A stretch of DNA of 64,000 nucleotides from Metallosphaera tengchongensis (GCF_013343295.1 NZ_CP049074.1:849501-913500), one strand, 5' to 3'. Counted from the stretch's first letter, positions 33,218-43,820 are shown. Made by a program: numbers and translations. The notes: generated by a model not told the origin, from the letters alone.

Positions 33218-34135
33218 ATGGAGAAAGAAAATTCTCAAGATACTAGATGCCCCCCTGATAAAATAATTTTCGATGCTGATAGGGGGGAATATATATGCAC
33301 CGAGACGGGAGAAGTTATAGAAGAGAGAATCGTAGATCAAGGTCCAGAGTGGAGAGCTTTCACGCCTGAAGAGAAGGAAAAGAGAAGTAGAGTCGGCGGT
33401 CCACTCAACCAAACTATACACGATAGAGGTCTCTCAACCCTAATTGACTGGAAGGACAAGGACGCCATAGGCAGAAATCTGGATCCTAAGAGGAGACTGG
33501 AGGTTTTAAGGTGGAGAAAATGGCAGATAAGGGCCAGAATCCAAAGTTCGATAGACAGGAACCTGGCCCAGGCAATGAATGAGTTGGAGAGGATCGGCAA
33601 CCTGTTGGGATTACCAAAGTCGGTGAAGGACGAGGGAGCTTTAATCTATAGGAAAGCTGTTGAGAAAGGGTTAGTTAGGGGGAGATCTATTGAGAGCGTC
33701 GTGGCTGCAGCTATTTACGCTTCATGTAGGAGAATGAAGATAGCCAGGACTTTGGACGAGATAGCACAATACACCAAGGCAAACAGGAAAGAAGTAGCTA
33801 GGTGCTACAGGCTGCTATTGAGGGAGCTCAATGTAGATGTACCAGTTAGCGATCCCAAAGATTACGTGACTAGAATGGGGTCACTGCTTGGGTTGAGCGG
33901 AGCCTCCATGAAGTTAGCTGCTGAAATTCTAGAGAAGGCCAAAAATATAGGATTGACAGCAGGCAAGGATCCTGCCGGCTTGGCAGCAGCTGCCATATAC
34001 ATTGCCGCATTACTTAATGATGAAAGGAGAACTCAGAAGGAGATAGCTCAAGTCGCAGGAGTTACTGAAGTGACAGTAAGAAATAGGTATAAGGAACTTA
34101 TACAGGAGTTAAAAATAGAGATACAAAACCAGTAA
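33218..34135 (+). CDS. tfb: Transcription factor B (TFB)
   Basis: A 305-residue TFIIB homologue that recruits RNA polymerase to TBP-bound promoters. The N-terminal ribbon [21 protein letters not shown] has only two cysteines instead of four, as I recall for the main Sulfolobus TFB. The B-finger region [19 protein letters not shown] follows, then two cyclin repeats (about 110-205 and 210-300), each with an HTH ([27 protein letters not shown]). The start at 33218 gives the family N-terminus; earlier in-frame codons do not. Confidence 0.96.
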   Translation: MEKENSQDTRCPPDKIIFDADRGEYICTETGEVIEERIVDQGPEWRAFTPEEKEKRSRVGGPLNQTIHDRGLSTLIDWKDKDAIGRNLDPKRRLEVLRWRKWQIRARIQSSIDRNLAQAMNELERIGNLLGLPKSVKDEGALIYRKAVEKGLVRGRSIESVVAAAIYASCRRMKIARTLDEIAQYTKANRKEVARCYRLLLRELNVDVPVSDPKDYVTRMGSLLGLSGASMKLAAEILEKAKNIGLTAGKDPAGLAAAAIYIAALLNDERRTQKEIAQVAGVTEVTVRNRYKELIQELKIEIQNQ

Positions 34136-34144
34136 CTTTAACTT

Positions 34145-34180
34145 ATGAAATTTTTACATTAATTTCTTTTTTCCTTTTCC
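34145..34180. terminator. T-rich end of tfb
   Basis: Pyrimidine-rich DNA with TTTTT and TTTTTT runs lies between the TFB stop and the converging aIF1 gene. It probably ends tfb transcription. Confidence 0.45.
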
Positions 34181-34183
34181 TAC

Positions 34184-34483
34184 CTATTCTATAACCATGA
34201 TGTTAGATTCAGGAAACCCCAACTTCACTAATAGATCTCTTGCCCTCTCTCTGTGATCCCCTTGAATCTCAATTTTTCCATTTTTCACTGTACCGCCAGC
34301 TGCAAGTTTAGACTTAAGCTCAGACGCAATCTTTTTCAGATCTGCGTCATCGCCAAGACCTTCTATAATAGTGACCTCTTTCCCGTATCTTCTCTTTTCT
34401 AGTTTAATTTTTATGAACTGCTCCTCTTTATTCAACTCTTCGCATACTTCTGGCGGAAGTCCTCCACACAAATTGTCTGCCAT
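34184..34483 (-). CDS. Translation initiation factor aIF1 (SUI1)
   Basis: A 99-residue eIF1/SUI1 homologue that guards start-codon choice on the small subunit. Conserved segments are [20 protein letters not shown] and [19 protein letters not shown], with the basic loop that contacts the decoding site. Two N-terminal cysteines (LCGG, VCEE) precede the fold. It converges on tfb. Confidence 0.95.
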   Translation of the reverse strand: MADNLCGGLPPEVCEELNKEEQFIKIKLEKRRYGKEVTIIEGLGDDADLKKIASELKSKLAAGGTVKNGKIEIQGDHRERARDLLVKLGFPESNIMVIE

Positions 34484-34743
34484 TTTGTAACATAATATTC
34501 TGTAGTGTCCTTTTTAGGCTTTTCGATCAAGCTTCATAGTGCCGTATCATCAAAAAATTGGTAAACTCTAGCAACGATACTTCCGATCAAGTCCATAATA
34601 TCAAATCTGATTTCACTTATGGAACCACATATTGACTAAACCTGTTACGATATTGAAAGTTGATTCTGTCGTAGATTCATTATCAAATCTTCCCAAGGGA
34701 TCCAAGATAAGATTTAAAATTGTAGAGACTGCTAGCTTGAGGT

Positions 34744-34893
34744 ATGGGAGAACTTTTCAGATGCGGAAAATGTTGGAAAACGTTTGATAGCGATAAGCTT
34801 AAGGTCTTGCCAGGAGTAAGATGTCCTTACTGTGGTTACAACATACTTTACATGATAAGAAAACCCACGATCAAAGCAGTTAAGGCGATTTAG
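34744..34893 (+). CDS. rpo12: RNA polymerase subunit Rpo12 (RpoP)
   Basis: A 49-residue zinc-ribbon subunit, missed by length cut-offs. It reads [14 protein letters not shown], then [20 protein letters not shown], giving the two CxxC zinc pairs, and ends KAVKAI. It joins Rpo3 and Rpo10 in the assembly platform. A TATA-like ATTTAAAA lies about 28 bases upstream, so the mRNA is probably leaderless. The last 14 bases overlap the converging agmatinase gene. Confidence 0.95.
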   Translation: MGELFRCGKCWKTFDSDKLKVLPGVRCPYCGYNILYMIRKPTIKAVKAI

Positions 34894-35761
34894 ACTTTAA
34901 AGCCGCTGCGGTCTCTAGTATTATTTTTGCTCCCAGCACCGAGGTAATTTCAGTAGGATCATAGGATGGCGTTATTTCTACGACGTCGAAGCCTACCACT
35001 CTTTTATCTATCACAAGGTTCATTATGTCCAGGACTGTTGATGGGTCTAGCCCCTCAGGTTCTGGAGTTGCCACCCCAGGAGCGTACGCTGGATCGATGG
35101 CGTCCATGTCATAGGTAATGTAAATTCTGTTGCAAGTTTCCAGGAAATTAATGGTCCGCCTTGCAACTTCCTTAGGACCTAGAACCCTAACTTCATGGGA
35201 AGTTATGAATGGTATGGACATCGATTTGGCATACTCTATTTCGTCTCTACCTATCCCCCTATTACCTATTTCCATTATCCTCACCCCTCTTTCGCTTAAC
35301 CTCCTCTGGACGCATGCGTGATCGTATTTATAGCCCATATATTCATCCCTTAGGTCTAGATGGGCATCAAAACTTAATACGCAGTCAGCCTTAACCCCAA
35401 GGACGGTCCCTACAGTGATCGTATGTTCTCCTCCAATTGAGATTAGCACCTTGCCTTGGTCAGAGATGTAACTTGCGACTTGGGATATCCTCTCAACATT
35501 CTCAGCAACGTCAGACGGATGCAGTATGACATCACCGAAATCTGCGAACCCCACCTCAGACATATCTACCCCAGTTCTCAGGGAAAGAAACTCAATGAAT
35601 TGAGATACTTGCCTAACCTTGTGAGGGGCGAACCTGCTGCCTGGCCTGAAACTGCTGGTTATGTCCATAGGTACTCCTAGAACTCCAAATCTAGAGGTTT
35701 TTCTCTCTATTCCAAATTTTTGAACACTTTCGTTCAAATATAGTAGTCTAACGTCTGCCAT
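34880..35761 (-). CDS. speB: Agmatinase/arginase-family ureohydrolase
   Basis: A 293-residue manganese enzyme. Ligand motifs are GGEHT (about 109-113), [11 protein letters not shown] (about 130-140) and [22 protein letters not shown] (about 219-240, ligands Asp). Within the loop, YDHA replaces the more usual SHA/SHG near the substrate. Agmatine hydrolysis to putrescine is the likely reaction, feeding the polyamines these thermophiles need. Single gene, divergent from GlyRS with 45 bases between. Confidence 0.9.
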   Translation of the reverse strand: MADVRLLYLNESVQKFGIERKTSRFGVLGVPMDITSSFRPGSRFAPHKVRQVSQFIEFLSLRTGVDMSEVGFADFGDVILHPSDVAENVERISQVASYISDQGKVLISIGGEHTITVGTVLGVKADCVLSFDAHLDLRDEYMGYKYDHACVQRRLSERGVRIMEIGNRGIGRDEIEYAKSMSIPFITSHEVRVLGPKEVARRTINFLETCNRIYITYDMDAIDPAYAPGVATPEPEGLDPSTVLDIMNLVIDKRVVGFDVVEITPSYDPTEITSVLGAKIILETAAALKSKSP

Positions 35762-35806
35762 ATCTAAGCATAAGCTTGAGGAAGTTTATAAGCTCGGCTT
35801 TATGAA

Positions 35807-37528
35807 ATGAGCCATATGCCAGAGTCTGATAAAGTAATTGAGCTTGCTAAAAGGAGAGGTATCTTTTGGCCATCCTATGAAATATACGGAGGGGTCGCTG
35901 GACTTTATGACGTAGGGCCAGTGGGCACCAAAATAAAGAACAAAATTGTTGCCCTATGGAGGAAAATCTTCGTGGAACAAAATAGTGAATTTGTCGTTGA
36001 AATTGAAACCCCTTTAATAACTCCTTCAAAGGTTCTTGAGGCAAGCGGACATGTGGAGAACTTCACTGACCCAATAGTCGAATGCACGAAGTGTCACAAG
36101 ATATACAGGGCAGACCATCTAGTAGAGGACATGCTAAAGGTAAACGTTGAGGGGTTAAGGCCTTCGGAGCTAACCGCATTAATATCTGAGAAAGGTCTGA
36201 AATGCCCAGCGTGCGGAGGAGATTTTGGAGAAGTGAGGAGCTTCAATCTTCTGTTCGCGACTAATATAGGACCTTATACCGGAAGCACAGGGTATCTTAG
36301 ACCGGAGACGGCTCAGGGAATGTTTACAGCGTTTAAGAGGGTTTACGAAACCTCTAGGCAGAAGCTCCCTCTAGGAATAGCACAAGTTGGGCGAGTAGGA
36401 AGAAATGAGATCTCCCCGAGACAAGGTCTGGTGAGGATGAGGGAGTTCACCATTATGGAAGTCGAGTTCTTCATAGATCCTGAGGACAAGGAGGTACCCT
36501 GGTTGACGAGATACCTAGAGGACAGCTTTCCAGTCCTTTTCAAGGAAGCTAAGGAAAGGGGAGAAAACCCTAGTGTAGTGAAAGTGAAGGAGATGGTGGA
36601 AGAGAGGCTTGTAGTGAACCCATGGATGGCTTTTTGGATGGCTAGCGCGTCCAGGTTTGTTCAATCCATTGGGATAAACCGAGATAACTTCTATTTTGAA
36701 GAGAAGTTACCCCATGAGCGCGCTCATTACTCCTCCCAAACCTTCGATCAAATAGTCCAAGTAATGGGGGAAAAGGTGGAGATCTCTGGTCACGCCTACA
36801 GAGGTGACTACGATCTAAGTAGGCATTCGAGATATAGTAATGAGGACCTCACTGTCTTTAAAAAATACGATAAACCTAGAACCATAAAGAGGAAAACAAT
36901 TGTAATAAAACGGGATAGATTCAAGGATAACCCAGATGTTCAGAAGGAGGTGATGTCGATAATAGCCAACAAATCCCCTGAAGCAATCGAAAAAATGCTG
37001 GGAACCACTGAGATAGGAGGGAAGAAACTTTCCGAGTACATTGAAGTCATGGAGAGAGAAGAAAAGGAACACGGTATCAAAATCTATCCGCACGTTGTAG
37101 AGCCGTCTTTCGGAGTGGAGAGGTGTCTGTACTTAAGCTTATTGAGCGCTTATAGGGAGAAGAAAGATAGGGTAGTACTAGCCTTACCGAAGGAGCTTGC
37201 TCCCTATCAGGTAGCAGTTTTTCCACTGCTAGATAAGGAAGAGATGAGAAATAAGGCGTTGGAAATTTACAATTTGTTAAAAGGAAGTTTTGAAGTTCTT
37301 TTCGATGATAGCGGAAGTATAGGGAAGAGATACGCCAGGGTAGATGAAATAGGCGTCCCCTATGCAATAACTGTGGATCCTCAGACATTTGATGACGGAA
37401 CCGTAACGGTAAGGGATAGGGACACGTGGAACCAAGTCAGGGTTAAAATAGATGATCTTATGGTAATGATGAACAAGTTATTTAGTGGACAAGATTTTAC
37501 TATGATATCAGGAGAGGCGAAAAAATGA
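35807..37528 (+). CDS. glyS: Glycyl-tRNA synthetase
   Basis: A 573-residue class II synthetase of the archaeal/eukaryotic alpha-2 type. Motif 1 region [26 protein letters not shown]; motif 2 [17 protein letters not shown]; motif 3 [14 protein letters not shown]; and a C-terminal anticodon-binding domain (about 470-570). A zinc-type insertion has [12 protein letters not shown] and CPACGGD. ATG 35807 or 35816 can start. It heads a tight series with overlapping downstream genes. Confidence 0.96.
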   Translation: MSHMPESDKVIELAKRRGIFWPSYEIYGGVAGLYDVGPVGTKIKNKIVALWRKIFVEQNSEFVVEIETPLITPSKVLEASGHVENFTDPIVECTKCHKIYRADHLVEDMLKVNVEGLRPSELTALISEKGLKCPACGGDFGEVRSFNLLFATNIGPYTGSTGYLRPETAQGMFTAFKRVYETSRQKLPLGIAQVGRVGRNEISPRQGLVRMREFTIMEVEFFIDPEDKEVPWLTRYLEDSFPVLFKEAKERGENPSVVKVKEMVEERLVVNPWMAFWMASASRFVQSIGINRDNFYFEEKLPHERAHYSSQTFDQIVQVMGEKVEISGHAYRGDYDLSRHSRYSNEDLTVFKKYDKPRTIKRKTIVIKRDRFKDNPDVQKEVMSIIANKSPEAIEKMLGTTEIGGKKLSEYIEVMEREEKEHGIKIYPHVVEPSFGVERCLYLSLLSAYREKKDRVVLALPKELAPYQVAVFPLLDKEEMRNKALEIYNLLKGSFEVLFDDSGSIGKRYARVDEIGVPYAITVDPQTFDDGTVTVRDRDTWNQVRVKIDDLMVMMNKLFSGQDFTMISGEAKK

Positions 37529-37872
37529 GCCCTGAAAAAGAGGAGGAGAAAAAGACCGACATAAAATCCTTGGTTAATATTATTCCTCCAGCCTCTGCCT
37601 TGAAGGGTAGAGAGAAGACAGTGCTAAGGGAGAAGAGAGTTAAGGTCAGAAAAAGGCCTGAGGTAAAGAGCGGTACTTTGTTGATATCATCTAAGTTAAG
37701 AGAAACAATGAACGTGAAAGGCGATGTCGAGCTCTCCGTGAAAGGTAAAAGGTTAAGGCTCAAGGCGATTATGCAAGATAGTCTTCCAGAGATAGAGGTA
37801 TGGGCGAGCCCTGAGGACATGCTGAAACTAGGAATCGAGGATAATAGTACTGTGAGCCTGAGGTCTTTATGA
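37525..37872 (+). CDS. Small basic protein with beta-barrel-like C-terminus
   Basis: 115 residues, no recognised name. The first 50 residues are charged and probably disordered. The rest ([18 protein letters not shown] to [14 protein letters not shown]) alternates strands with a [19 protein letters not shown] segment similar to double-psi beta-barrel domains. It overlaps GlyRS by four bases (ATGA) and the next gene by four bases (ATGA), so it is translated with them. Confidence 0.65.
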   Translation: MSPEKEEEKKTDIKSLVNIIPPASALKGREKTVLREKRVKVRKRPEVKSGTLLISSKLRETMNVKGDVELSVKGKRLRLKAIMQDSLPEIEVWASPEDMLKLGIEDNSTVSLRSL

Positions 37873-38273
37873 TGGATCATGAACGGAGAGTAAGAGAAGT
37901 TTTAACTAAATTTGAGGAGATCATCGAGAATCACTCTAATAATCTCTCCCAGCTAGAAAATATGTTGGCAATAAACCAGCTTGATGTGGATAGATGCAAC
38001 AGGATAGTTAAGAGAGTCAGAAGAACAAGAAAGGAACTTTCAGATGGACTAAAGATAATTATAGAGCACTTTGACTCCATCTCAGATAAGACCATAAGGG
38101 AGGAAACTTTGGGCATTGTGAGCTACCTTAACCTAATTGGATTCTCAGACGAGATGGAACTGCTTAAGGCCCTCGAAAAGCAGATGAAGAACGCTGGAGC
38201 TCAGATCGATATAGGGGATGACATCCAACAGTTAAACGTGTTAATGGAATTGACTTCCAAGCTTAGTTTTTAA
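37869..38273 (+). CDS. Hypothetical helical protein, 134 aa
   Basis: Not recognised. It is almost all alpha-helix with heptad-like stretches ([38 protein letters not shown]). This suggests a coiled-coil bundle. It starts inside the stop of the preceding gene and is followed 23 bases later by a PhoU-like gene, so a joint role is likely. Confidence 0.6.
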   Translation: MMDHERRVREVLTKFEEIIENHSNNLSQLENMLAINQLDVDRCNRIVKRVRRTRKELSDGLKIIIEHFDSISDKTIREETLGIVSYLNLIGFSDEMELLKALEKQMKNAGAQIDIGDDIQQLNVLMELTSKLSF

Positions 38274-38296
38274 ACCATTATTACATTAACAAAACA

Positions 38297-38932
38297 ATGA
38301 GTATAGCTCACATGGCCCTCGAGGAAAGACTGCAGCAAATATCCCTTAAAGTAATCGATCAGGTTAGGACTTTATATGAGATGATGAAGGCTAGCGACAA
38401 CGTGACCCCCATGCAAGTGTACTCTAAAATAAACGGCCTTAAGAACAGCGTTGAAGCGGACAAGTTCATGCTGGGGGAATACATTATTAGAATAAGAGAA
38501 GGTATTCAAGATAAGGATCTATATATTGATATTCTCAATGACTTGGAAAAGATATCTCAAAATTTAGACGCGGCATCTTATAGGTTAAGTGTGCTAGTTT
38601 CCAGAGGGAGGCAAATTGAAGAACTGTTATACAAACTAATAATAATAATTGCGGAGAAGCTGCTAGCATCGCTGACCCATCTAGTTGAATCTCTAAGGTT
38701 ACTCTCTGTTAATGCCCAAAAGTCTGTGGAAATAGCCAGAAACATCATGAAACTGGAGGAAGAGGTGGACGACCTTTACAGGAGTTTAGAACTTAAACTC
38801 TTTGAGAAAAATTACGATGACCTAATATACGTGATGCTAATGAAGGATATAGCCGACCGTCTGGAGGACAGCGAAGATATGGTTCGAGATTCGGCAACGT
38901 CAATAACTTACATTGCGTTTGGGAGGATCTAA
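38297..38932 (+). CDS. PhoU/DUF47-like helical protein
   Basis: A 211-residue all-helical protein. The C-terminal part ([20 protein letters not shown], then [19 protein letters not shown]) matches the E/D-rich helix pattern of PhoU/DUF47 proteins, which bind metal clusters and modulate phosphate transporters. No phosphate transporter is adjacent. Its TAA overlaps the ATG of endA (TAATG). Confidence 0.7.
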   Translation: MSIAHMALEERLQQISLKVIDQVRTLYEMMKASDNVTPMQVYSKINGLKNSVEADKFMLGEYIIRIREGIQDKDLYIDILNDLEKISQNLDAASYRLSVLVSRGRQIEELLYKLIIIIAEKLLASLTHLVESLRLLSVNAQKSVEIARNIMKLEEEVDDLYRSLELKLFEKNYDDLIYVMLMKDIADRLEDSEDMVRDSATSITYIAFGRI

Positions 38933-39480
38933 TGACTTATACAGGGGAACTCCTAGGGGATAGAATAGTAGTTTTTAACAAAGAAGAGGCTAAGGCCATA
39001 TACAAAATGGGGTTTTATGGAAAACCTCTGGGAATATCTAAACCTAAGTCTGTTGAAGATGCCAATAGACCTCTGGAACTATCACTACTGGAAGGACTGT
39101 ACCTGGTAAATACAGGGGTATTGGAGGTCAGGAATCGTGATGGAGTTGTGGACAGGGCTAAGCTAGAGTCCTACGCGGTAAACCTTATACCTAGATTTAA
39201 ACCACTCTACTTTGTGTACGAAGACCTAAAGAAGAGAGAGTTTGTAGTGAGATCTGGAGTTAAGTATGGCGCTGATTATGCAATATATACGTTAGGCCCT
39301 GGAGTAGAACATGCACCTTTTGTAATTTCCGTTATAGACGCCACGGAAAAAATATCAGTGAATGAATTAATGAGTTACGGAAGAGTGTCACATAGCACTA
39401 GAAAAAGATTAGTTCTTGCAGTTGTAAACCTCAGAATGAGGGAAATCAAGTACATAATGTTTAAATGGGTGAAGATATGA
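38932..39480 (+). CDS. endA: tRNA-splicing endonuclease, catalytic subunit
   Basis: A 182-residue EndA. The catalytic triad is visible: Tyr116 in KYGADYAIY, His127 in GVEHAPF and Lys158 in HSTRKRLVL. Crenarchaeal enzymes work as a heterotetramer with a second, non-catalytic subunit, which widens their substrate range to relaxed bulge-helix motifs outside the anticodon loop. That fits the D-loop intron predicted for tRNA-Glu in this window. Confidence 0.95.
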   Translation: MTYTGELLGDRIVVFNKEEAKAIYKMGFYGKPLGISKPKSVEDANRPLELSLLEGLYLVNTGVLEVRNRDGVVDRAKLESYAVNLIPRFKPLYFVYEDLKKREFVVRSGVKYGADYAIYTLGPGVEHAPFVISVIDATEKISVNELMSYGRVSHSTRKRLVLAVVNLRMREIKYIMFKWVKI

Positions 39481-39519
39481 AATTAAACATGTAAAGGTTT
39501 AATTGGGGGTCCAATAACT

Positions 39520-39930
39520 TTGAGAGATAATTTCGCCCAAAGAAATAATCCACCACGGGACCAAAAAAACAGATTAAATGACGGAGAGCCCAAACCTCTT
39601 CCCCTCGGGGATAAGTGTAATTACCTTTGTCCCTACTTCAGGTGCAATAAGAGGGCACTGATGATACAGACAAAATATGTCAAGGGAAACCCTCAGAAGA
39701 TCGGGTTCTGTAGATGGGTAGGGGACACATGTATAACTGGGGAGTGCCAGTACGCTTACTGTGAAAAACGTGCCCTATTGCCTGGAAACAAGTGTGCGTT
39801 TTCCCTGAGTAGATCAAATGGAGGAGAGGATCTAGAGAAGGATCTCAAGCAGGACGAGCTCTACGAAGATGATAAGATAAAGGAGATTATCTCAAAGAAG
39901 TTCGGCAAAAGGGACTTGGATCTTATCTAG
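39520..39930 (+). CDS. Cysteine-rich hypothetical protein
   Basis: 136 residues with a TTG start. The central region holds eight cysteines (KCNYLCPYFRC, FCRW, TCITGEC, YCEK, KCAF), probably two metal sites. The ends are charged and disordered. It follows endA by 39 bases and may share its transcript. The 3' end overlaps the converging ubiX by eight bases. Function unknown; an RNA-binding or metal role is possible. Confidence 0.65.
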   Translation: MRDNFAQRNNPPRDQKNRLNDGEPKPLPLGDKCNYLCPYFRCNKRALMIQTKYVKGNPQKIGFCRWVGDTCITGECQYAYCEKRALLPGNKCAFSLSRSNGGEDLEKDLKQDELYEDDKIKEIISKKFGKRDLDLI

Positions 39931-40543
39931 TCCATCTTTTATAGATATCGTGCTCTATTTCCAAGACATCGAGAGTTTTCCCAACTACAAATTTAACTAC
40001 GTCCTCTATGCTTCTCGGCTTTATGTAAAAGCCTGGAGATGCTGGAAGGATTATTCCTCCAGCTTTCGACACTTCCAAGGCGTTTTTGAGTTCTATGGTG
40101 CCCAAAGGGGTCTCTCTTATCACCAATACTAACCTTTTTCTGACCCGTAGCATATTTATTGCAGTTCTAGAGATCAAATTGGACGAGATCCCGTGAGCTA
40201 TTTGGGCTAAGGTCTTGATACTGCAGGGAATTATAGCCATGCCTGCTGTTTTAGTTATAGAACTTGAACTAGAAGGTGGAGCATCTATCTCGTTCTCTAA
40301 ATAAACCTCAGAGGATAACTTCCTTAACTCTTCGAAAAGATCAAGCCCTTGTTCGGCCCTAGCTACCCTCTCTGCTCCTTTACTTATTATGACAATCGGA
40401 GTATAGCCGAGTGATCGCAAAATCTGAACCGAGTACAAACCGTATATGGTACCGCTAGCACCGGTAATGCCTATAATGATTTTCCCTTTACCTTGGTTTG
40501 CTCTTGCTTCCTTAGCCAGTCCTTCATCCATATGGAATAGCAC
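39923..40543 (-). CDS. ubiX: UbiX-type flavin prenyltransferase
   Basis: Makes prenylated FMN for UbiD-type decarboxylases. Conserved parts are GITGASGTIYG near residue 25, the SSSSSITKTAGM loop, IPCSIKTLAQIAHGISSNLI, RETPL and PASPGFY. The start is unsettled: ATGs at 40543 and 40531 both lie inside the preceding zinc-finger gene, and no standard start lies closer to the conserved core. The overlap is therefore at least 60 bases. Confidence 0.92.
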   Translation of the reverse strand: MLFHMDEGLAKEARANQGKGKIIIGITGASGTIYGLYSVQILRSLGYTPIVIISKGAERVARAEQGLDLFEELRKLSSEVYLENEIDAPPSSSSSITKTAGMAIIPCSIKTLAQIAHGISSNLISRTAINMLRVRKRLVLVIRETPLGTIELKNALEVSKAGGIILPASPGFYIKPRSIEDVVKFVVGKTLDVLEIEHDIYKRWTR

Positions 40544-40671
40544 CTGTTACTACAAAATGTCCATGGTCTATTATTACAACATGTTTTAATCACAATTGGC
40601 TTCGCTCTTATTATCCCTCCGCATACGTCACATCTTAGTGCTCTGGTGGTATCGTTTAACTCTAACGGCAT
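40471..40671 (-). CDS. TRASH-like zinc-finger protein, 66 aa
   Basis: A small protein with CDVCGG near residue 14, then TCCNNRPWTFCSNRCYSIW, the pattern of TRASH/FCS-type treble-clef fingers, and a basic tail. Such proteins are metal sensors or adaptors. Its 3' end overlaps ubiX in another frame by 60 to 73 bases, long for archaea, yet both frames encode well-conserved-looking motifs. Confidence 0.75.
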   Translation of the reverse strand: MPLELNDTTRALRCDVCGGIIRAKPIVIKTCCNNRPWTFCSNRCYSIWMKDWLRKQEQTKVKGKSL

Positions 40672-40726
40672 GCATCTCTTTCTACTTCATCGTAATTAAT
40701 AGTTTCTACCCTTTAATATATATAAT

Positions 40727-40742
40727 CTAGCTTATAAGTTAG
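40727..40742 (+). promoter_or_regulatory. Near-perfect palindrome over the thi4 start site
   Basis: CTAGCTTATAAGTTAG is self-complementary except for one pair. It begins just behind the TATA-like TTTAATATATA and lies 19-34 bases before the ATG, around the expected transcription start. It could be an operator for a thiamine-responsive repressor such as the ThiN-domain protein at 9.1 kb. Confidence 0.5.
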
Positions 40743-40760
40743 TTATGAGGAAAAGATAAT

Positions 40761-41552
40761 ATGAAAGTTAAACAGGTAGATGAAGTAAAGATAACAAAGT
40801 ATATTCTTAAGGCTACTTTTCAAGACTGGATGAATTTCTCCGAAAATGATGTAGTAATAGTAGGAGCGGGACCTTCAGGTCTTGCAGCAGCTTATTACCT
40901 TGCAAAGGCCAAGCTGAAAACTACAGTTTTTGAAAGAAGGCTGAGCTTTGGTGGTGGGATTGGAGGTGGAGCAATGTTATTCCATAAAATAGTAATAGAA
41001 TCGCCTGCTGATGAAATACTAAGGGAAATTGGAGTAAAATTAGAGAGTTATGAGGATGGGGTGTATATTGTTGATAGTGCTGAGTTTATGGCTAAGTTGG
41101 CTGCAGCTGCTATAGACGCAGGTGCAAAGATAGTTCACGGTGTAACAGTTGACGATGTCATTTTCAGAGAAAACCCTCTTAGAGTCACCGGAGTTGCGGT
41201 GGAGTGGACAGCTACCCAGATGGCAGGACTTCACGTAGATCCTTTGTTTATCTCGGCAAAGGCAGTAATAGACGCTACTGGACACGACGCTGAGGTAATC
41301 TCCGTAGCTTCTAGGAAAATACCCGAGCTAGGGATAGTTATACCGGGCGAGAAGTCTGCCTATAGTGAGGTTGCTGAACAGCTGACTGTAGAACAGTCAG
41401 GCGAGGTCGCACCTGGACTATTCGCAGCCGGAATGGCTGTAACAGAGGTTAAAGCTCTGCCAAGAATGGGCCCGATATTTGGTGCCATGCTACTTTCAGG
41501 AAAAAAGGTTGCCGATGACATCATAGAAAAAATAAGCTTGGCTACAAAATAG
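40761..41552 (+). CDS. thi4: Thi4-family thiazole synthase, sulfide-using type
   Basis: 263 residues, FAD/NAD-binding fold: [17 protein letters not shown] with glycines at 35-40, [16 protein letters not shown] at 57-72, and C-terminal [26 protein letters not shown]. Yeast Thi4 gives up a cysteine sulfur; here the place is His158 in GLHVDP, as in methanogen enzymes that use free sulfide catalytically. It makes the thiazole moiety of thiamine. A related archaeal role, ribose-1,5-bisphosphate isomerase, is less likely. Confidence 0.9.
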   Translation: MKVKQVDEVKITKYILKATFQDWMNFSENDVVIVGAGPSGLAAAYYLAKAKLKTTVFERRLSFGGGIGGGAMLFHKIVIESPADEILREIGVKLESYEDGVYIVDSAEFMAKLAAAAIDAGAKIVHGVTVDDVIFRENPLRVTGVAVEWTATQMAGLHVDPLFISAKAVIDATGHDAEVISVASRKIPELGIVIPGEKSAYSEVAEQLTVEQSGEVAPGLFAAGMAVTEVKALPRMGPIFGAMLLSGKKVADDIIEKISLATK

Positions 41553-41670
41553 GAATCTAATTTGACATAACACGAGTATTTTTGATATCACAAAGTTATC
41601 CCAATAACCAAAAGCTGATCTCATTAAGAAAGCCACAACACTTAAATCTGCAAATTTTGATTGAGAAGAG

Positions 41671-42015
41671 ATGTCTCAAGCTCAACAGATTAAGGTCTCA
41701 GAGAAGGCTGAAGCTTTACTAGACAACGTAGCTGAGAATAAAGTTATTGGGAGGAAAGAGGTAAAAATTAAGATATATCATATCGGGAGTGGAACTCCAT
41801 CCAGAGTAGACGTAAAGAAGGCGATCTCTAATTTTCTTGGATCTAAGGAAGATCTGGTAGTTGTAAGGAAAATTTTCACAAGTTACGGGGCAGGAATTAG
41901 TGAGGCCGTTTTACACGTTTACAGCGATAAAGAGACGATGGAGAGATTTGAACCAATTCATTTAATTAAGAGGGGCACTAAAGCTGAGGGAGCAGGTGAA
42001 GCTAAGAATGGCTAA
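41671..42015 (+). CDS. rps24e: Ribosomal protein S24e
   Basis: 114 residues. The family core, [22 protein letters not shown] and the [18 protein letters not shown] region, is complete, with a short acidic N-terminal extension. It starts a tight cluster: S24e, S27ae, Kae1, Bud32 and an ITPase, in which each gene overlaps the next. Confidence 0.95.
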   Translation: MSQAQQIKVSEKAEALLDNVAENKVIGRKEVKIKIYHIGSGTPSRVDVKKAISNFLGSKEDLVVVRKIFTSYGAGISEAVLHVYSDKETMERFEPIHLIKRGTKAEGAGEAKNG

Positions 42016-42196
42016 AGGAGAAGAGAAAGCTTCCGCGAGATTGTATTACGACACTAGCGGAGAGAAGATCAAACTCAAGAATAAAAAATGTCCAAGATGT
42101 GGCAGTGTAATGGCCCATCATATGAAGCCTAAGGAAAGATGGGCTTGTGGCAAATGCGGTTACACAGAATTTGTCGTGGGTAAAGCGAAGTCATGA
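42008..42196 (+). CDS. rps27ae: Ribosomal protein S27ae
   Basis: A 62-residue zinc ribbon protein with CPRCGSV and [14 protein letters not shown] frame starts at 41996, but ATG 42008 has the AGGTGA Shine-Dalgarno eight bases before it and gives the family N-terminus (MAKGEEKA). It overlaps the S24e stop and, with ATGA, the Kae1 start. Confidence 0.94.
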   Translation: MAKGEEKASARLYYDTSGEKIKLKNKKCPRCGSVMAHHMKPKERWACGKCGYTEFVVGKAKS

Positions 42197-43188
42197 AAGT
42201 CCTTGGAATAGAGTCCACTGCACATACCTTTGGAGTAGGAATTGTAGAAGATAAACCACCGTTTATTTTATCCAATGAAAGGGACACCTTTGTTCCAGAA
42301 ACAGGAGGAATGAAACCCAGTGATGCTGCTAGACATCACGCAGTACTGGCTCATGAAGTTCTAACGAGGGCCTTAAATAAGGCAAATCTATCCATAGAGG
42401 ACATTGATGCAATTGCTGTAGCCCTAGGTCCCGGAATGGGACCTACTCTTAGAGTAGGGGCAGTAATTGCGAGAGCTTTGACCCTCAAGTTTAAGAAAAC
42501 CCTAGTACCAGTGAATCATGGAATTGCCCATATTGAAATAGGGTATCTCACTACGGGTTCCAAGGATCCACTTATTCTATATCTATCTGGAGGGAATACT
42601 ATAATTACGACCTTTTACAAGGGAAAGTTCAGGGTTTTCGGAGAAACCTTAGACATTGCACTAGGTAACATGATGGATACCTTCGTAAGAGAGATGGGAT
42701 TAGCCCCGCCTTATATAGAAAATGGAAAACATAAAATTGATATCTGTGCGGAGAGCGGCTCCAAAATAATTAATTTACCCTACATAGTAAAAGGGGAAGA
42801 TATGTCCTACTCTGGTCTACTCACAGCAGCATTGAGACTGGCGGGGAAATATAGGTTGGAGGATCTCTGCTACAGTCTCCGAGAGATAGCCTTTGATATG
42901 CTACTTGAGGCTTCAGAGAGGGCGTTGGCTTTGACCGAAAAGAAAGAGATCATGATAGTTGGTGGAGTAGCAGCTAGTGGTAGTTTGAGAGCCAAGTTGG
43001 AAGAATTAACTAAGGACTGGAATATCGAGCTAAAGATAGTCCCTCCATCCCTAGCTGGAGATAACGGTGCAATGATAGCGTACGCAGGCATGCTTGGTGT
43101 CAAACATGGGGTAAGTATAGAAGTAAGCGAGTCGAAAATAAGACCAAGATGGAGGGTGGACGAGGTAGAAATACCTTGGAGAAATTGA
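42193..43188 (+). CDS. kae1: Kae1, KEOPS t6A-forming subunit
   Basis: 331-residue ASKHA-fold protein that puts the threonylcarbamoyl group on A37 of ANN-decoding tRNAs. It begins [15 protein letters not shown]; the iron ligands are the two histidines of [12 protein letters not shown] near 50-60; phosphate motifs [11 protein letters not shown] and [10 protein letters not shown] and the VVGGVAASG-like [12 protein letters not shown] follow. It is translationally linked to S27ae and overlaps Bud32 by 40 bases. Confidence 0.96.
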   Translation: MKVLGIESTAHTFGVGIVEDKPPFILSNERDTFVPETGGMKPSDAARHHAVLAHEVLTRALNKANLSIEDIDAIAVALGPGMGPTLRVGAVIARALTLKFKKTLVPVNHGIAHIEIGYLTTGSKDPLILYLSGGNTIITTFYKGKFRVFGETLDIALGNMMDTFVREMGLAPPYIENGKHKIDICAESGSKIINLPYIVKGEDMSYSGLLTAALRLAGKYRLEDLCYSLREIAFDMLLEASERALALTEKKEIMIVGGVAASGSLRAKLEELTKDWNIELKIVPPSLAGDNGAMIAYAGMLGVKHGVSIEVSESKIRPRWRVDEVEIPWRN

Positions 43189-43820
43189 CTTTGCTGAAAA
43201 GGGGCTCCGAGTCACTGATTTACCGTGGAATGTTCTTGGGGATAGAATCTATTTTTAAGATCAGAGTAAATAAAAAATATAGAAATGTAGAACTTGATAA
43301 AAAAATTAACTCTGAAAGGACTATTAACGAAGCTAAACTTATGTACTCAGCTCTCAGCGTGGGCGTGAACACTCCGGCTATTCTTTATGTGGATCCGGAC
43401 AACTTCGAAATCATAATGGAGTTCTTGAGAGGCCCTACTATGAAGGAGGTACTAAGGCAGTACGAAGACCTGACTATATTTAGAAACGTGGGCTCTATGG
43501 TAGGGACGATGCATAATCATGGAATTGTTCACGGCGACTTAACCACAAATAACATGATACTTCACAATAATCAAGTGTTCTTAATCGACTTCGGGCTAGC
43601 TAAAAGGTCGACAGAAATTGAAGATCTAGGAACTGACGTTCATGTTTTTTTAAGATCCATAGAAAGCATCCATCCCGAACTAAGAGATAAGATTTTCTCG
43701 TATTTTATGGAAGGTTACCATAATATAACTGGCCTGGGTGAAGAGATAGAGGAAAAGGTAAATGAAATAAGAATGAGAGGTAGGTACGTTGATGAAAGAA
43801 GAAATAAAAATCGTAACTAG
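43149..43820 (+). CDS. bud32: Bud32, KEOPS kinase/ATPase
   Basis: A small RIO-like kinase, up to 223 residues. Motifs: lysine in [21 protein letters not shown] as the catalytic loop and [10 protein letters not shown] as the metal-binding DFG. It activates Kae1; in many archaea the two are fused, here they overlap but are separate. The ATG at 43149 is deep in kae1; TTG at 43176 or 43185 would give a more typical start ([10 protein letters not shown]). Confidence 0.94.
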   Translation: MEGGRGRNTLEKLTLLKRGSESLIYRGMFLGIESIFKIRVNKKYRNVELDKKINSERTINEAKLMYSALSVGVNTPAILYVDPDNFEIIMEFLRGPTMKEVLRQYEDLTIFRNVGSMVGTMHNHGIVHGDLTTNNMILHNNQVFLIDFGLAKRSTEIEDLGTDVHVFLRSIESIHPELRDKIFSYFMEGYHNITGLGEEIEEKVNEIRMRGRYVDERRNKNRN

